A DNA stretch of 64,000 bases from Arthrobacter roseus (GTDB taxonomy: Bacteria > Actinomycetota > Actinomycetes > Actinomycetales > Micrococcaceae): NCBI RefSeq assembly GCF_016907875.1, contig NZ_JAFBCU010000001.1, positions 1,240,001 through 1,304,000 of the forward strand, written 5' to 3'. Numbering within the stretch: position 1 is the stretch's first letter; every line of letters starts with the position of its first letter. Position numbers and translations under genes: made by a program. Under the pieces are notes generated by a model. That model saw only the letters and a list, made by a program, of their open reading frames with translations. It ran no database searches and was not told the DNA's origin. Positions 18,340 through 29,560 of the stretch are shown here, piece by piece.

Positions 18340-18605
18340 CCTCCGTCCCTACCCAGAGCAGGACCCATCAACGTCGGGATGTGCAGGGGTTGAGGGCTGT
18401 CGCGGTCATCGCCGTCGTCCTGACGCACCTGTTTGCCTGGCCGACCGGCGGCTTTGTGGGCGTGGACGTATTCTTCGTCATCAGCGGGTTCCTCATTACC
18501 GGACTGCTCTTGCGCGAGTTTCGAGCCACCGGGCGAATCAGTTTTTCTACCTTTTACCCGCGTTCTTCCCGGAGCGTGGAACGTTGTACGCGATGGTGGC
18601 GCTGA
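18336..18605 (+). pseudogene. N-terminal fragment of an OafA-type acyltransferase-3 gene
   Basis: The frame starts correctly (ATGA overlap with the GT4 gene) and encodes the classic first part of an acyltransferase-3: RRDVQGLRAVAVIAVVLTHL, GGFVGVDVFFVISGFLITG, LLREFRATGRISFSTFYPR. After about residue 74 the reading becomes nonsense and stops at residue 89. The sequence that follows, in another frame, encodes the last membrane helix of the same family (LSVASFHWVEDPIRR). Roughly 280 codons that normally separate these two motifs are missing, with the junction near 18555-18565. The transferase domain cannot be functional. Confidence 0.85.
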
Positions 18606-18706
18606 CCGTGATGACAGGACTATCGGTGGCGTCTTTCCATTGGGTCGAGGATCCGATCAGACGGTCTCATTGGCTCGAGAAGTCGCTGCCAGCCCAAGGA
18701 TCTTGG

Positions 18707-19756
18707 ATGAGTCGAAACCGTAGGCCATTGCGTCGGCTCGGCTATGTGGGCATAGCGGTCCATGGCGGGTTGACTCTGGTGGTGGTGACCGCACTGGCGA
18801 TCAACCCCAGTGGGAATTTACCAACGGCAAAGACCGTAGCGGGAGTCGTGGCCTCTGCAGGTGAGCCGGACGTTCAGGGGACTGCCGATGCAGATTCCCT
18901 CGGCGCTGCCATCAAAACGGCCCTTGCAGCCCAAGACTTTCCTGACCTGAGTCCCTCGGTGGATGAGCTGGGCACCGAATCATGGATTGGGAAAGTCAAC
19001 GAGACCGGTTGTGCAGACGTCAGCGCAGAGACTGCTGCGCAATGCATCACGGGGCCGAAGGATGCCAAAAAGACAGCGGCTGTCCTTGGCGACTCCTTCG
19101 CCATCGCCTGGATGCCAGGTATCCGAGCCGCACTGGAACCCGCGGGATATCGAGTTCAGGCGCTCACACGGGGACAGTGTCCAGCGGCAAACGTGACCGT
19201 GACCAAAGATGGCGGTACTGCCTTCCCCGGATGCGGAGACCATCGGCAATGGGCACTGAAAACCATCAACGACATGAAGCCGGAACTCGTGGTCCTCGCC
19301 GATGCCGATAACACACTCGACCGACTGGCGTCGGGTGACGGAGGGGAAGCCGGGGCCAAGGCCGTGGGAGCGGGTTTGAGCGCCACAATCGCCGAGATCG
19401 AAGCAAGCGGCAGCCGCGTCGTCGTCCTTGCCCCGCCGCCGGAGGGCAAGAACCTGCAGGAATGCGTCACCAACTTTGGATCGCCGTCGGACTGTACGCG
19501 TGGGGTGTCACCGCGCTGGCAACTGTTCCACGAGGCCTCGAGGGCCGCGGCCGTTGAGGCTGGTGCAGAGTACGTAGACACCCTGAACTGGTTCTGTAGC
19601 CCGTCGGGAGAGTGCCCTGGATTTGTGAAAAGCATCCCTGTCCGGACGGATACCAGCCACCTGACCATCGACTATTCAACGTTCCTGGCTCCACACATCG
19701 CCCAGGTACTTGTCCCGAAAGACGCGTCACCAGAGGAAGAGGAGAAAGACTCATGA
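18707..19756 (+). CDS. Membrane-anchored SGNH domain, the surviving half of the broken acyltransferase
   Basis: The open frame runs from 18584, but the ATG at 18707 has AAGGA 6 bases upstream and gives 349 residues: one membrane helix at about 12-30 and an extracytoplasmic SGNH hydrolase-like domain. Block I is [13 protein letters not shown] with the nucleophile Ser, and the C-terminal DTSHLT supplies the Asp/His pair. In intact OafA-like proteins this domain moves acyl groups onto the glycan after the membrane domain brings them across. Here the membrane domain is gone, so the frame is either a decaying remnant or a stand-alone esterase/acyl transferase. The frame is undamaged over 350 codons. 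Confidence 0.6.
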   Translation: MSRNRRPLRRLGYVGIAVHGGLTLVVVTALAINPSGNLPTAKTVAGVVASAGEPDVQGTADADSLGAAIKTALAAQDFPDLSPSVDELGTESWIGKVNETGCADVSAETAAQCITGPKDAKKTAAVLGDSFAIAWMPGIRAALEPAGYRVQALTRGQCPAANVTVTKDGGTAFPGCGDHRQWALKTINDMKPELVVLADADNTLDRLASGDGGEAGAKAVGAGLSATIAEIEASGSRVVVLAPPPEGKNLQECVTNFGSPSDCTRGVSPRWQLFHEASRAAAVEAGAEYVDTLNWFCSPSGECPGFVKSIPVRTDTSHLTIDYSTFLAPHIAQVLVPKDASPEEEEKDS

Positions 19757-20664
19757 AGGGCATCATCCTGGCCGGCGGGACCGGCTCCCGGCTCCACCCC
19801 ATTACCCACGGCGTCAGCAAGCAGCTTGTCCCTGTCTACGACAAACCGATGATCTATTATCCCTTGTCCACGCTGATCCTCGCGGGCATCCACGACATCC
19901 TGGTGATCACCACCCCCCAGGATGCCGATCAGTTTGAACGACTTCTGGGCGACGGTTCACGGTTCGGAATCTCGTTGACCTATGTGCAGCAGCCGGCGCC
20001 GGAGGGACTTGCCCAAGCATTCGTTCTGGGCGCCGACCACATTGGTTCTGGTCCGGTGGCGTTGGTCCTGGGGGACAACATTTTTTATGGTCCAGGCATG
20101 GGCACGCAGCTGAGCCGGTTCGGCGGGATCAACGGAGCCGCGGTGTTTGGCTATCAGGTAGCTGATCCTTCCGCCTACGGCGTGATTGAATTCGATGAGC
20201 TCGGTATGGCCGTTTCCCTGGAAGAAAAACCTGTCCGGCCCAAGAGCAATTTCGCGGTTCCGGGGCTCTATTTTTATGACAACGACGTCGTGGAGATTGC
20301 CCACAATCTGCGACCCTCGCCACGTGGCGAACTCGAAATCACTGATGTGAACATGGCATATCTGAACGCAGGCAAGCTGCATGTGGAAATCCTTCCCCGC
20401 GGCACAGCATGGCTGGATACCGGTACCTTCGACAGCTTGTTGGATGCCTCGGACTTCATTCGCACGGTGCAGAAACGACAAGGGCTCTCCATCGGCTGCC
20501 CAGAGGAAACCGCGTGGCGTCAGGGTTTTCTGGACGACGACGGTCTACAAACCGCTGCCGCAGCCTACGCGAAAAGCGGGTACGGCGATTACCTGCTGGG
20601 CTTGCTGGCCGATGCGCCAAAGCCGCAGTTGGGCCGGCTCATCCTGCAGACTTCGGATCTCTAG
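19753..20664 (+). CDS. rmlA: Glucose-1-phosphate thymidylyltransferase
   Basis: The 303-residue enzyme makes dTDP-glucose from glucose 1-phosphate and dTTP, the first step of dTDP-rhamnose synthesis. The N-terminal signature [20 protein letters not shown] followed by [18 protein letters not shown] is nearly canonical; [30 protein letters not shown] and [12 protein letters not shown] are also present. The start overlaps the preceding stop as ATGA. rmlB, rmlC and rmlD are not in the window, so the later steps must be encoded elsewhere. Confidence 0.93.
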   Translation: MKGIILAGGTGSRLHPITHGVSKQLVPVYDKPMIYYPLSTLILAGIHDILVITTPQDADQFERLLGDGSRFGISLTYVQQPAPEGLAQAFVLGADHIGSGPVALVLGDNIFYGPGMGTQLSRFGGINGAAVFGYQVADPSAYGVIEFDELGMAVSLEEKPVRPKSNFAVPGLYFYDNDVVEIAHNLRPSPRGELEITDVNMAYLNAGKLHVEILPRGTAWLDTGTFDSLLDASDFIRTVQKRQGLSIGCPEETAWRQGFLDDDGLQTAAAAYAKSGYGDYLLGLLADAPKPQLGRLILQTSDL

Positions 20665-20702
20665 CTGGCAGCCTGCCGGGCTCATCGTGCCGTCGCGTCA
20701 CG

Positions 20703-20728
20703 GATCCCGTCCCACTATGGGAGGGGTC
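20703..20728 (+). terminator. Hairpin after rmlA
   Basis: GATCCC-g-TCCCA pairs with TGGGAGGGGTC across the loop CTA, giving about eleven pairs with one bulged G and one G-T wobble. It lies 39 bases after the rmlA stop and is a plausible end for the EPS transcript. No clear T-run follows. Confidence 0.45.
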
Positions 20729-20895
20729 GACGGCGTGTCACCCGGCTGACAAGGCATGATGCCGATGCTGTCCTTCAAATGTGGTCAGGCTCCGCGGCCC
20801 ACGGAGCACGAAGCGAAGGCTTTTGGCGGGCGTGAAACAATTGAGTGTCGCTCACTTCACGCGGGCGACGACGAATTGTGTCCCTGACGCGCTAG

Positions 20896-22221
<1,326 letters not shown>

Positions 22222-22226
22222 GACGT

Positions 22227-22673
22227 ATGGCACAACTCGACCAGCTTTATCAGCAGATCATCCTCGATCACGCGAAGGAACGTCACGGCAGGGGGCTGAT
22301 TGATCCTGAGCCCGGGCACCGCCACGGGGAATCCCACCAGCTGAATCCTGTATGTGGCGATGAAATCACGTTGCGCACCTGTTTGGACCACGGGACCATC
22401 ACCTCCCTCACGTGGGAGGGCGACGGCTGCGCTATTTCGCAGGCATCCGCCTCGATCCTCGCGGACTTGGGGCCAGGGCTGACCCGCGATGATCTTATTG
22501 TTCGCGTCGACGCTTTCCGGGACCTCATGCGATCCCGTGGCAAGGGTGAAGCAGATGAAGAACTGCTCGGAGACGCGGCTGCACTGACAGGAGTGTCCCG
22601 GTTTCCTGCACGCGTAAAATGCGCCATGCTGGCCTGGGTTGCCCTCGAAGAGGCACTTCTGGCAGCGAACTAG
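22227..22673 (+). CDS. sufU: Zinc-dependent sulfurtransferase SufU
   Basis: The 148-residue partner of SufS accepts persulfide sulfur on a zinc-bound cysteine. The three conserved cysteines and the aspartate ligand are present: NPVCGDE, GDGCAIS and RVKCAML. The stop overlaps the end of the convergent VanZ gene by 4 bases. Confidence 0.93.
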   Translation: MAQLDQLYQQIILDHAKERHGRGLIDPEPGHRHGESHQLNPVCGDEITLRTCLDHGTITSLTWEGDGCAISQASASILADLGPGLTRDDLIVRVDAFRDLMRSRGKGEADEELLGDAAALTGVSRFPARVKCAMLAWVALEEALLAAN

Positions 22674-23131
22674 TAGGGTCGTGGCTGCGTTGTCCTCTTC
22701 CGCTGCAGCCAGGCGTAAACAATGACAACTCCAAGCGCCGCGCCAAAGCCGTTTGCCAACACATCCTGACTGGTCGAGACCCTGTCTGGGAGGAAAAGGC
22801 CCTGCCCCACCTCGAACAGGATCGAGATCGCGATGCCGGCTGGCACAGCGAGCCACTTCCATTGCAGCGGGAGCGAGGCTGCCACGAGTAGCCCGAACGG
22901 GAGGAAGAGAGCAACGTTCGACAGTGACTCGATGAGCGCGTAATTGATCCAAGCCAGCCCTCCATTGTCGTGTAACCAAAGGAGAGCAGTGTCTATGGTC
23001 TGTGCGCCAACAGCGTCCACGGGACTGGGCCAGTACGCGATCAGCAAGAGGGCAACGCCATACATGGCGAGTAGCCCCTGCGGAATCCAGGACCGCCGCG
23101 GTCCTCGAATTATAGAGTCGCGGTCATCCAA
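22670..23131 (-). CDS. VanZ-like membrane protein
   Basis: The 153-residue protein has four predicted helices and the VanZ-family features NVALFLPFGLL and LFEVGQGLFLPDRVSTSQDVLANGFGA (residues about 76-128; quoted in part). TTG at 23131 is the likely start, with AGGA 5 bases upstream. It lies 7 bases after nhaA on the same strand and may share its transcript. VanZ homologues are linked to glycopeptide tolerance and cell-envelope lipids, but the function in this setting is unknown. Confidence 0.78.
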   Translation of the reverse strand: MDDRDSIIRGPRRSWIPQGLLAMYGVALLLIAYWPSPVDAVGAQTIDTALLWLHDNGGLAWINYALIESLSNVALFLPFGLLVAASLPLQWKWLAVPAGIAISILFEVGQGLFLPDRVSTSQDVLANGFGAALGVVIVYAWLQRKRTTQPRPY

Positions 23132-23137
23132 GTTGTC

Positions 23138-24496
23138 CTAGCGTCCCTCGTAAACATCGGGGATGCCGTCCTCGTCGCTGTCCACTTTTTCCTCTTCCTG
23201 AATACGTCGGTAGTGCCTGTTACGTATCCGCAGGATGATGGTGGCGAAAATGGCCGAGATCAATGATCCGGCGAGAATGCCCAGCTTGGCATGGTTGTTG
23301 TGCTCTGTTCCCTGCGCAAAGCTGAGGTCGTTGACCAACAATGAAACGGTGAAACCGACACCAGCCAGTACGCCAACACCGAGAATATCCACCCACTTCA
23401 GGTTGGGGTCGAGATTGGCGCGCGTGGTTTTTGTCAGCGTCCACGTGGTTGCCATGATGCCTATGGGCTTGCCCAGGACCAGGCCCGCTACAATACCGAT
23501 GGTCACCGGATCCGTGGCCGCCTTGATCATGCCTTCAACCCCGCCGAGGACAACACCGGCGGAGAAGAATGCGAACAGCGGAATAGCGATCCCGGTTGAG
23601 AGGGGACGGAACCGGTGCTCGAAGACTTCCGCGAGACCCGGCTTATTAGGCCTGGGTGTGACTGCACGACCGTCTTTCCGGCGCAATACCGGAATCATGA
23701 AACCGAGTAAAACCCCAGCAACAGTGGAGTGAACGCCGGAGGCGTGCATAAGTCCCCAGACAACCATGCCGATGGGCAGCAGGATGAACCAGGCAGCGGA
23801 GATACGTTTTCCAAAGAATTTTGGATTTTTCTGAGCCAGGAAGGCAAAGAGTGCCAACGGTAGCAGCATCCATAGTAGGTAGACCAGCTCAACGTCCTCG
23901 GAATAGAAGAACGCGATGATCGCGATGGCAATCAGATCGTCCATGACAGCCAGCGTGAGCAGGAAGATCCGCAGGGCGCTTGGCAGATGCGAGCTGATGA
24001 CGGCAAGAACGGCCAGCGCAAAGGCGATATCCGTTGCCGTGGGGATGGCCCAGCCGCGCAGTGTCTCCGGTGAGGTCAGGTTGACGATCACGTAGAAGAT
24101 CGCCGGGACCATGACGCCGCCGAAGGCAGCGGCCACGGGAACAATGGCCCGGCTGATGCGGCGCAGGTCCCCGGCGATGAATTCACGCTTGAGTTCAAGG
24201 CCTGTGAGGAAGAAGAAGATCGCGAGGAGTCCATCCGCAGCCCACTCGCCCACGCTGAGCTTCAAATGCCACGGTTCATACCCAAACTCGAAGTCCCGGA
24301 TGGCGAAATAGCTGTCCGCTACCGGTGAATTGGCCCATGCAAGCGCGAGCACCGTAACAATGAGCAGTAAGATCCCGCCAACGGTTTCCTTGCGCAGGAT
24401 CTCGTTGATCCGCAGCGTTTCACCATAGCTGCCCCTGGACAAAGTGGTGTTGCCTGGACCGGCTCCGGTGCCAGCGGGCGGATCTTCCTTGGCCAT
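23138..24496 (-). CDS. nhaA: Na+/H+ antiporter NhaA
   Basis: The 452-residue protein has about twelve helices. The key elements of NhaA are visible: the discontinuous-helix region [20 protein letters not shown] and the ion-binding pair in [20 protein letters not shown]. It exchanges external H+ for internal Na+ or Li+ for pH and sodium homeostasis. The start at 24496 was chosen over an upstream one because GGAG stands 7 bases before it. The C-terminal tail is acidic ([18 protein letters not shown]), resembling a calcium-binding thrombospondin type 3-like stretch. Confidence 0.93.
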   Translation of the reverse strand: MAKEDPPAGTGAGPGNTTLSRGSYGETLRINEILRKETVGGILLLIVTVLALAWANSPVADSYFAIRDFEFGYEPWHLKLSVGEWAADGLLAIFFFLTGLELKREFIAGDLRRISRAIVPVAAAFGGVMVPAIFYVIVNLTSPETLRGWAIPTATDIAFALAVLAVISSHLPSALRIFLLTLAVMDDLIAIAIIAFFYSEDVELVYLLWMLLPLALFAFLAQKNPKFFGKRISAAWFILLPIGMVVWGLMHASGVHSTVAGVLLGFMIPVLRRKDGRAVTPRPNKPGLAEVFEHRFRPLSTGIAIPLFAFFSAGVVLGGVEGMIKAATDPVTIGIVAGLVLGKPIGIMATTWTLTKTTRANLDPNLKWVDILGVGVLAGVGFTVSLLVNDLSFAQGTEHNNHAKLGILAGSLISAIFATIILRIRNRHYRRIQEEEKVDSDEDGIPDVYEGR

Positions 24497-24595
24497 TGAG
24501 GGCTCCTTACGCTTCTGGGGCGCGGCCCGGGGCACGGCATGCCCGGTCTTCCCAGTACCGGTTGCCCACTTTACCGGTGAGCGGTGTCACATGGG

Positions 24596-24623
24596 AAAAG
24601 CGGGCCCTATGGGACCCGCTTTT
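24596..24623. terminator. Bidirectional intrinsic terminator
   Basis: AAAAGCGGG (24596-24604) pairs exactly with CCCGCTTTT (24615-24623), and CCC/GGG in the loop extend the stem with a bulged A. The A/T runs at both ends give a T-run on either strand. It lies just after the SCO4848-type gene on the minus strand, for which it should be the terminator, and isolates that gene from nhaA. Confidence 0.8.
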
Positions 24624-24642
24624 AAGCCGTGCCCGGTCGTGC

Positions 24643-24864
24643 TCAGCCCATGAGGGCACGGACGCCGATGACGGCCGTTGCCACCCCGAGGATGATCGAC
24701 GTGCTGATCAGCATCAGGTGAATCGTCATGAATCGAGTTGGCTGGCCGTTCTCGTTGCGTGCGCGCGGATCCTTGAGGATCCTGCGAAGGAACGCCGGCC
24801 ACACAATGATGGTCCAGATCCCGTTCAGAATGAGGATCAGGGCCAATGGGGTTGGCATGGACAT
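24643..24864 (-). CDS. SCO4848-type small membrane protein
   Basis: The 73-residue protein has two hydrophobic helices (about 5-22 and 45-70) with the intervening FLRRILKDPRARNENG, the arrangement of the actinobacterial SCO4848 family. Function is unknown. An intrinsic terminator lies 20 bases after its stop, and the DUF2505 gene starts upstream on the same strand with 39 bases between them. Confidence 0.7.
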   Translation of the reverse strand: MSMPTPLALILILNGIWTIIVWPAFLRRILKDPRARNENGQPTRFMTIHLMLISTSIILGVATAVIGVRALMG

Positions 24865-24903
24865 GGTGTTACCTCTGCAATCTTAATGGGACGGACGCAT
24901 GCC

Positions 24904-25401
24904 CTAGCGGGACTCGAGCCACTTTTCGGCTTCAGCGGCCTGAATGTTCAGTGCTTTGCCAATCATAGGTTCAGCGGCGTCCGCAATTTTTCCACCGAGG
25001 AACGGAATGGAGGACGTGACCTTGCCATCAACCTCGACGCGGGTGCTTTCGCCGTCGGCCACCAGCTTCTGGACGGCATTGACGTTGATTGGAACGCCAC
25101 CAACGGAAAGCTCAACGGTGGCCTGCCGGGAGCCGTCCTCAGCGGGAGCGGACCAGTTTTCTTTCTGGGTCACGGTCAGCGTCGCGCCAACGAACTTCTT
25201 GGCGATGTCCGGGAGCCGATCGGTGGGAAGCGTGCGCACAACGGTCAGACGGAACGGACCGTCAGTGGCGCCCTCGACCTCCAACGACTGCAGCTCACCG
25301 CCCACATGCTCGCTGGTGTGCTTCAGGAAGGCTTCGTCCGTGAAGACTCCGGTAATGGTGGCGGGGCTGTACGGCAGGGTGGTTGAGGCGTTCAATGCCA
25401 T
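24904..25401 (-). CDS. DUF2505 domain protein
   Basis: The 165-residue soluble protein opens with NASTTLPYSPATITGVFTDE and has VTQKENWSAPAEDG in the middle, fitting DUF2505, an SRPBCC/START-like fold with a hydrophobic pocket found mainly in actinobacteria. The ligand is unknown. GGAGG stands 6 bases before the ATG, and the 11-base tandem repeat at 25424-25467 lies just upstream of it. Confidence 0.8.
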   Translation of the reverse strand: MALNASTTLPYSPATITGVFTDEAFLKHTSEHVGGELQSLEVEGATDGPFRLTVVRTLPTDRLPDIAKKFVGATLTVTQKENWSAPAEDGSRQATVELSVGGVPINVNAVQKLVADGESTRVEVDGKVTSSIPFLGGKIADAAEPMIGKALNIQAAEAEKWLESR

Positions 25402-25423
25402 GGGGATCCTCCGGTGGTGGTCT

Positions 25424-25467
25424 GGGGCTGGCTAGGGACTGGCTTGGGGCTGGCTTGGGGTTGGCCC
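25424..25467. repeat. Four tandem 11-base repeats upstream of the DUF2505 gene
   Basis: Four contiguous units read GGGGCTGGCTA, GGGACTGGCTT, GGGGCTGGCTT and GGGGTTGGCCC. The 11-base period places each unit on about the same face of the helix. They lie 23-66 bases before the DUF2505 start on the minus strand and about 200 bases before mfd on the plus strand. They could be stacked regulator sites or a simple slippage repeat. Confidence 0.85.
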
Positions 25468-25672
25468 GGCGGCGCTCTGCGCGCGGGGGCCACTGAACAT
25501 TCTAGGCGTTGGGAGCCCACCGAATACGTCGTCGTAACCATCCCGCTATCTGCCGGTAAGCTGGACATGCGGCCCGGAGTTCACCAGAACTTCGGGTAAA
25601 TGCATTGCGCTGTGTCGTGCCCGATTCCCGGTTGGGCGAGACCAGAAGCCAAGGAAATCAAGGAGAGCGTAC

Positions 25673-28600
25673 ATGAGCCTCAACGGACTGCGCACAGCCC
25701 TTGCCGAGGATCCGTCCTACCAGCGGGTCCGCGCCTACGCCTCTCGGCCAGTAGATTCGCGCGCTGACGATCTCCAGGTATCGGCCCCACCCGGCATGAG
25801 GGCGGCACTCCTTGCCGAGATGATCGATGGCTTGAGAACTCACACCCACGACGACGGCGCCGCGCTGCCTGTCGTGCTGGCTGTCACCGCCACGGGACGT
25901 GAGGCAGAAGATCTGGCCGCGGCATTGCGAAGCTATGTGCCGTTGTCAGGCATCGAGGAATTCCCCAGTTGGGAGACGCTTCCGCACGAGCGCTTGTCCC
26001 CGAGGTCAGACACCGTTGGACGACGACTTTCCGTCCTCAGGCGCTTGAACCACCCCGGCAGTAGCCCCATCGACATCATCATTGCTCCGGTCCGGTCCGT
26101 GGTTCAACCCATCGTCTCTGGACTCGGTGATCTCAGTCCGGTATCGCTGAAGGTGGGACAGGAAGTACCGTTCACCGACGTCGTGCGTTCCCTGGCAGAA
26201 GCGGCCTATGCCCGCGTGGACATGGTGACGCACCGTGGCGAGTTCGCGGTCCGCGGAGGCATTCTTGATGTCTTCCCGCCCACCGAGGATCATGCGTTGC
26301 GCATTGAGTTCTTTGGTGACGAAGTGGAGCAGATGCGTTGGTTCTCCGTGGCAGACCAGCGCTCGCTGGACACAGCCAATGAGAACCCGCCGCAGGAACT
26401 CTACGCGCCGCCGTGCCGCGAACTCCTGATCACGCCCTCGGTCATGTCCAGGGCCGCCCGGCTGAAAGACCAGATGCCCGCGGCCGCAGACATGCTCGAG
26501 AAGATCGCGGGAGGCAACGCCGTCGAAGGCATGGAATCGTTGGCCCCGGTTCTGGTTGATCAGATGGTTCCGTTTCTGGAGGAGCTACCGAAGGGCTCGA
26601 TCGCCGTGGTGATCGAGCCGGAAAAGGTCCGCGCCCGAGCCCATGACCTGGAGACCACCAACGAGGAATTCCTCGCCGCCGCATGGTCAACGGCGTCGGA
26701 CGGAACGGCAGCACCGGTGGACCTGGCGCTTCAGGGGGACCTGGAGACGGCCAGTTTCCGGTCCATCGCAGAGACCCGCACTGTTGCACAGGCGCACGGA
26801 GTCTCCTGGTGGTCCATCACCACCTTCGCCCAGGACGACGAACTGGTGTTGGACATCGATTCCTTGACCGTGAACGCGCGCGAACCGCGCGGTTATCAGG
26901 GCGACGTCGCGGAGATGATGGAATTCATCGGCAGCCGCATCCGGGACCAGTGGCGCGTGGTCGTGGCCACTGAGGGCCCCGGCCCAGCCCAGCGACTGGC
27001 CGAACTCTTCCACGATTCAGACATCCCCGCTGCGCGCGTTGACGAGCTGAAAGACTCGCCGCAGCCGGGCATCATTGAAATCACGACGGCGACTGCCGGC
27101 CGCGGATTTGTCCTCGACGGACTGAAACTGGGCTTACTCACCGAGGCAGATCTACTGGGACGAACCAGTGCCGGCTCTACCCGCGACATGCGGCGCATGC
27201 CCTCCCGCCGCCGAAACGCCGTCGACCCCCTCCAGCTACACGAGGGCGATTCCGTGGTGCACGAACAGCATGGTGTGGGCCGGTTCGTGGAGCTGATCCA
27301 GCGGACCACCGGCGCCGGTACCGCAAAGGTGCTGCGCGAATACCTGGTCCTTGAGTACGCGCCCTCCAAGCGCGGCGCACCAGGGGACCGGCTTTTTGTG
27401 CCCACCGATCAACTCGACCAGGTCACCCGTTACGTGGGAGGGGACGCGCCTGCCCTGTCCAAGATGGGCGGCTCGGACTGGTCCAGAACCAAGAACCAGG
27501 CCCGTAAGGCTGTTAAAGAGATCGCCGGAGAGCTGATCCGCCTCTACTCGGCGCGCATGTCCTCCCGCGGTCACGCCTTTGGCCCAGACACACCATGGCA
27601 GCGCGAGCTCGAAGAAGCTTTCCCCTATGTGGAGACGCCGGATCAGTTGACCACTATCAACGAGGTCAAGGCAGACATGGAACGAGAAGTCCCCATGGAC
27701 CGCCTGATCTCCGGAGACGTTGGGTACGGAAAGACCGAGATTGGTGTTCGCGCCGCGTTCAAAGCCGTGCAGGACGGCAAACAGGTGGCGGTACTGGTGC
27801 CCACCACACTCCTGTCGCAACAGCACTACGAAACGTTTTCAGAACGGTTCTCCGGATTCCCCGTCCGCATTCGGGCACTGTCGCGCTTTCAGAATGCCAA
27901 AGAAGTCCGTGAGACCGTTCAGGGTCTCAAAGAAGGAAGCGTGGACGTCGTCATCGGGACGCACCGCCTCCTGTCCAAGGAGATGGAGTTCAAGGACCTG
28001 GGCCTGGTGATCGTCGACGAGGAACAACGTTTTGGTGTCGAACACAAGGAAGCGCTCAAGAAGATGCGCACCAACGTCGACGTCCTGGCCATGAGCGCAA
28101 CCCCCATTCCACGAACACTCGAAATGTCGCTCACGGGCATCCGCGAAACCTCCACTCTGGCGACGCCGCCCGAAGAACGACACCCGGTCCTGACTTACGT
28201 GGGCCCGTACACCGACAAACAGGTATCCGCCGCAGTCCGCCGCGAACTCATGCGCGAAGGGCAGGTGTTCTTTGTCCACAACAGGGTGTCCTCCATCGAC
28301 AGGACCGCAGCAACCCTGCGAGAGCTTGTCCCCGAGGCACGGATTGAAGTGGCCCACGGACAAATGAGCGAGGCACGGCTCGAACAGATCATCGTGGACT
28401 TCTGGGAAAAACGTTTCGATGTTCTGGTGTGCACCACCATCATTGAAACGGGCCTGGACATCTCCAACGCCAATACCCTCATCGTGGACCGGGCCAATAA
28501 CTTTGGGCTGTCCCAGCTTCACCAGCTGCGCGGACGCGTGGGTCGCGGCCGCGAACGTGCGTACGCCTACTTCCTGTATGCGGTGGACAAGCCGCTCAAC

Positions 28601-29272
28601 GAAGTGGCTCTGGAGCGGCTCAAGGCTGTGGCCTCACACAACGAACTTGGTGCGGGGATGCAGTTGGCGTTGAAGGACCTCGAGATTCGTGGCGCCGGAA
28701 ATATGCTCGGTGGCGAACAGTCAGGGCACATTGCCGGCGTCGGCTTTGACCTCTACCTGAGGCTCGTTGGGGAAGCAGTGGCTGATTACCGCGGCGAAAC
28801 CGAGGAAAAGGTCGCGGAGATGAAGATCGAGTTGCCGGTCAACGCTCATCTTCCGCACGACTACGTGCCGGGGGAGAGGCTGCGCCTGGAGGCTTATCGC
28901 AAACTCGCCTCAGCGGTAACGTATGCGGCCATTGATGAAGTGGTCGAGGAGCTCAACGACCGCTACGGCGAGCCACCTCAGACCGTCATGAACCTGATCA
29001 ACGTAGCCCGTTTCCGTGTCCGCGCACGCGCTGCAGGCCTCACCGATGTTGCCCTGCAAGGCAATTTCGTCAAGTTTGCCCCGGCCGCAGACCTGCCCGA
29101 ATCCCGTGCCATGCGGCTACAGCGTATGTACCCGGGTTCGCAGGTCAAAGCCACGCTCAACGCGGTGATGGTACCCAAACCGAAAACCGCCCGGGTTGGT
29201 GGGCGCGACCTCACGGACGCTGCCGTCCTTGACTGGGCGCAAGGCGTCCTTGATGCGGTTTTCGGCGAGTGA
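25673..29272 (+). CDS. mfd: Transcription-repair coupling factor Mfd
   Basis: The 1,199-residue ATP-driven translocase removes stalled RNA polymerase at DNA lesions and recruits UvrA. The order is standard: UvrB-like N-terminal region (about 1-400), RNA polymerase interaction domain (about 515-600, LHEGDSVVHEQHGVGRFVEL), helicase lobes with Walker A GDVGYGKTEIG (about 680) and DEEQRFGVEHKE (about 782), QLHQLRGRVGRG (about 946), and the C-terminal TRCF domain. AGGAG precedes the ATG. Length and motifs are normal for the family. Confidence 0.97.
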   Translation: MSLNGLRTALAEDPSYQRVRAYASRPVDSRADDLQVSAPPGMRAALLAEMIDGLRTHTHDDGAALPVVLAVTATGREAEDLAAALRSYVPLSGIEEFPSWETLPHERLSPRSDTVGRRLSVLRRLNHPGSSPIDIIIAPVRSVVQPIVSGLGDLSPVSLKVGQEVPFTDVVRSLAEAAYARVDMVTHRGEFAVRGGILDVFPPTEDHALRIEFFGDEVEQMRWFSVADQRSLDTANENPPQELYAPPCRELLITPSVMSRAARLKDQMPAAADMLEKIAGGNAVEGMESLAPVLVDQMVPFLEELPKGSIAVVIEPEKVRARAHDLETTNEEFLAAAWSTASDGTAAPVDLALQGDLETASFRSIAETRTVAQAHGVSWWSITTFAQDDELVLDIDSLTVNAREPRGYQGDVAEMMEFIGSRIRDQWRVVVATEGPGPAQRLAELFHDSDIPAARVDELKDSPQPGIIEITTATAGRGFVLDGLKLGLLTEADLLGRTSAGSTRDMRRMPSRRRNAVDPLQLHEGDSVVHEQHGVGRFVELIQRTTGAGTAKVLREYLVLEYAPSKRGAPGDRLFVPTDQLDQVTRYVGGDAPALSKMGGSDWSRTKNQARKAVKEIAGELIRLYSARMSSRGHAFGPDTPWQRELEEAFPYVETPDQLTTINEVKADMEREVPMDRLISGDVGYGKTEIGVRAAFKAVQDGKQVAVLVPTTLLSQQHYETFSERFSGFPVRIRALSRFQNAKEVRETVQGLKEGSVDVVIGTHRLLSKEMEFKDLGLVIVDEEQRFGVEHKEALKKMRTNVDVLAMSATPIPRTLEMSLTGIRETSTLATPPEERHPVLTYVGPYTDKQVSAAVRRELMREGQVFFVHNRVSSIDRTAATLRELVPEARIEVAHGQMSEARLEQIIVDFWEKRFDVLVCTTIIETGLDISNANTLIVDRANNFGLSQLHQLRGRVGRGRERAYAYFLYAVDKPLNEVALERLKAVASHNELGAGMQLALKDLEIRGAGNMLGGEQSGHIAGVGFDLYLRLVGEAVADYRGETEEKVAEMKIELPVNAHLPHDYVPGERLRLEAYRKLASAVTYAAIDEVVEELNDRYGEPPQTVMNLINVARFRVRARAAGLTDVALQGNFVKFAPAADLPESRAMRLQRMYPGSQVKATLNAVMVPKPKTARVGGRDLTDAAVLDWAQGVLDAVFGE

Positions 29273-29279
29273 GTATCGA

Positions 29280-29534
29280 CTAAATACGGTTTAGCCCGCC
29301 GCCGGAAGAATCGCGGCCCATCATAGTGTCCGAGCGCCCCAAGATGGTCTGGGGAATCCAGAACGCCAGGCCAAACAGGACCAGCGCGAGCGCCCACGGC
29401 CATACATTGGTCAAGGTCCCGAAACTCAGAGCCCAGAGGGAACCCAGGAAGAGCGCGAACATGAGGATGAAAACCAGGAGGTTTCCCACGAGGAAGCCTT
29501 CGCCGGAGTGGGTTGGGTGAGTGGGACGGGGCAT
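29280..29534 (-). CDS. Small membrane protein of unknown function
   Basis: The 84-residue protein has two hydrophobic helices (about 15-37 and 43-66) and a Gly/Ser-rich end. I do not recognise the family. It follows deoC on the same strand after 26 bases and converges with mfd with a gap of 7 bases, so it may be the last gene of the nucleoside-salvage transcript. Confidence 0.65.
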   Translation of the reverse strand: MPRPTHPTHSGEGFLVGNLLVFILMFALFLGSLWALSFGTLTNVWPWALALVLFGLAFWIPQTILGRSDTMMGRDSSGGGLNRI

Positions 29535-29560
29535 GATGATTCTCCTTGTGTCGTGACCAG

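Noticed and set aside
23138-23200. A calcium-binding domain at the NhaA C-terminus
   Set aside because: Only one acidic DxDxDGxxD-like stretch is present; a single short motif is not enough to claim calcium regulation.
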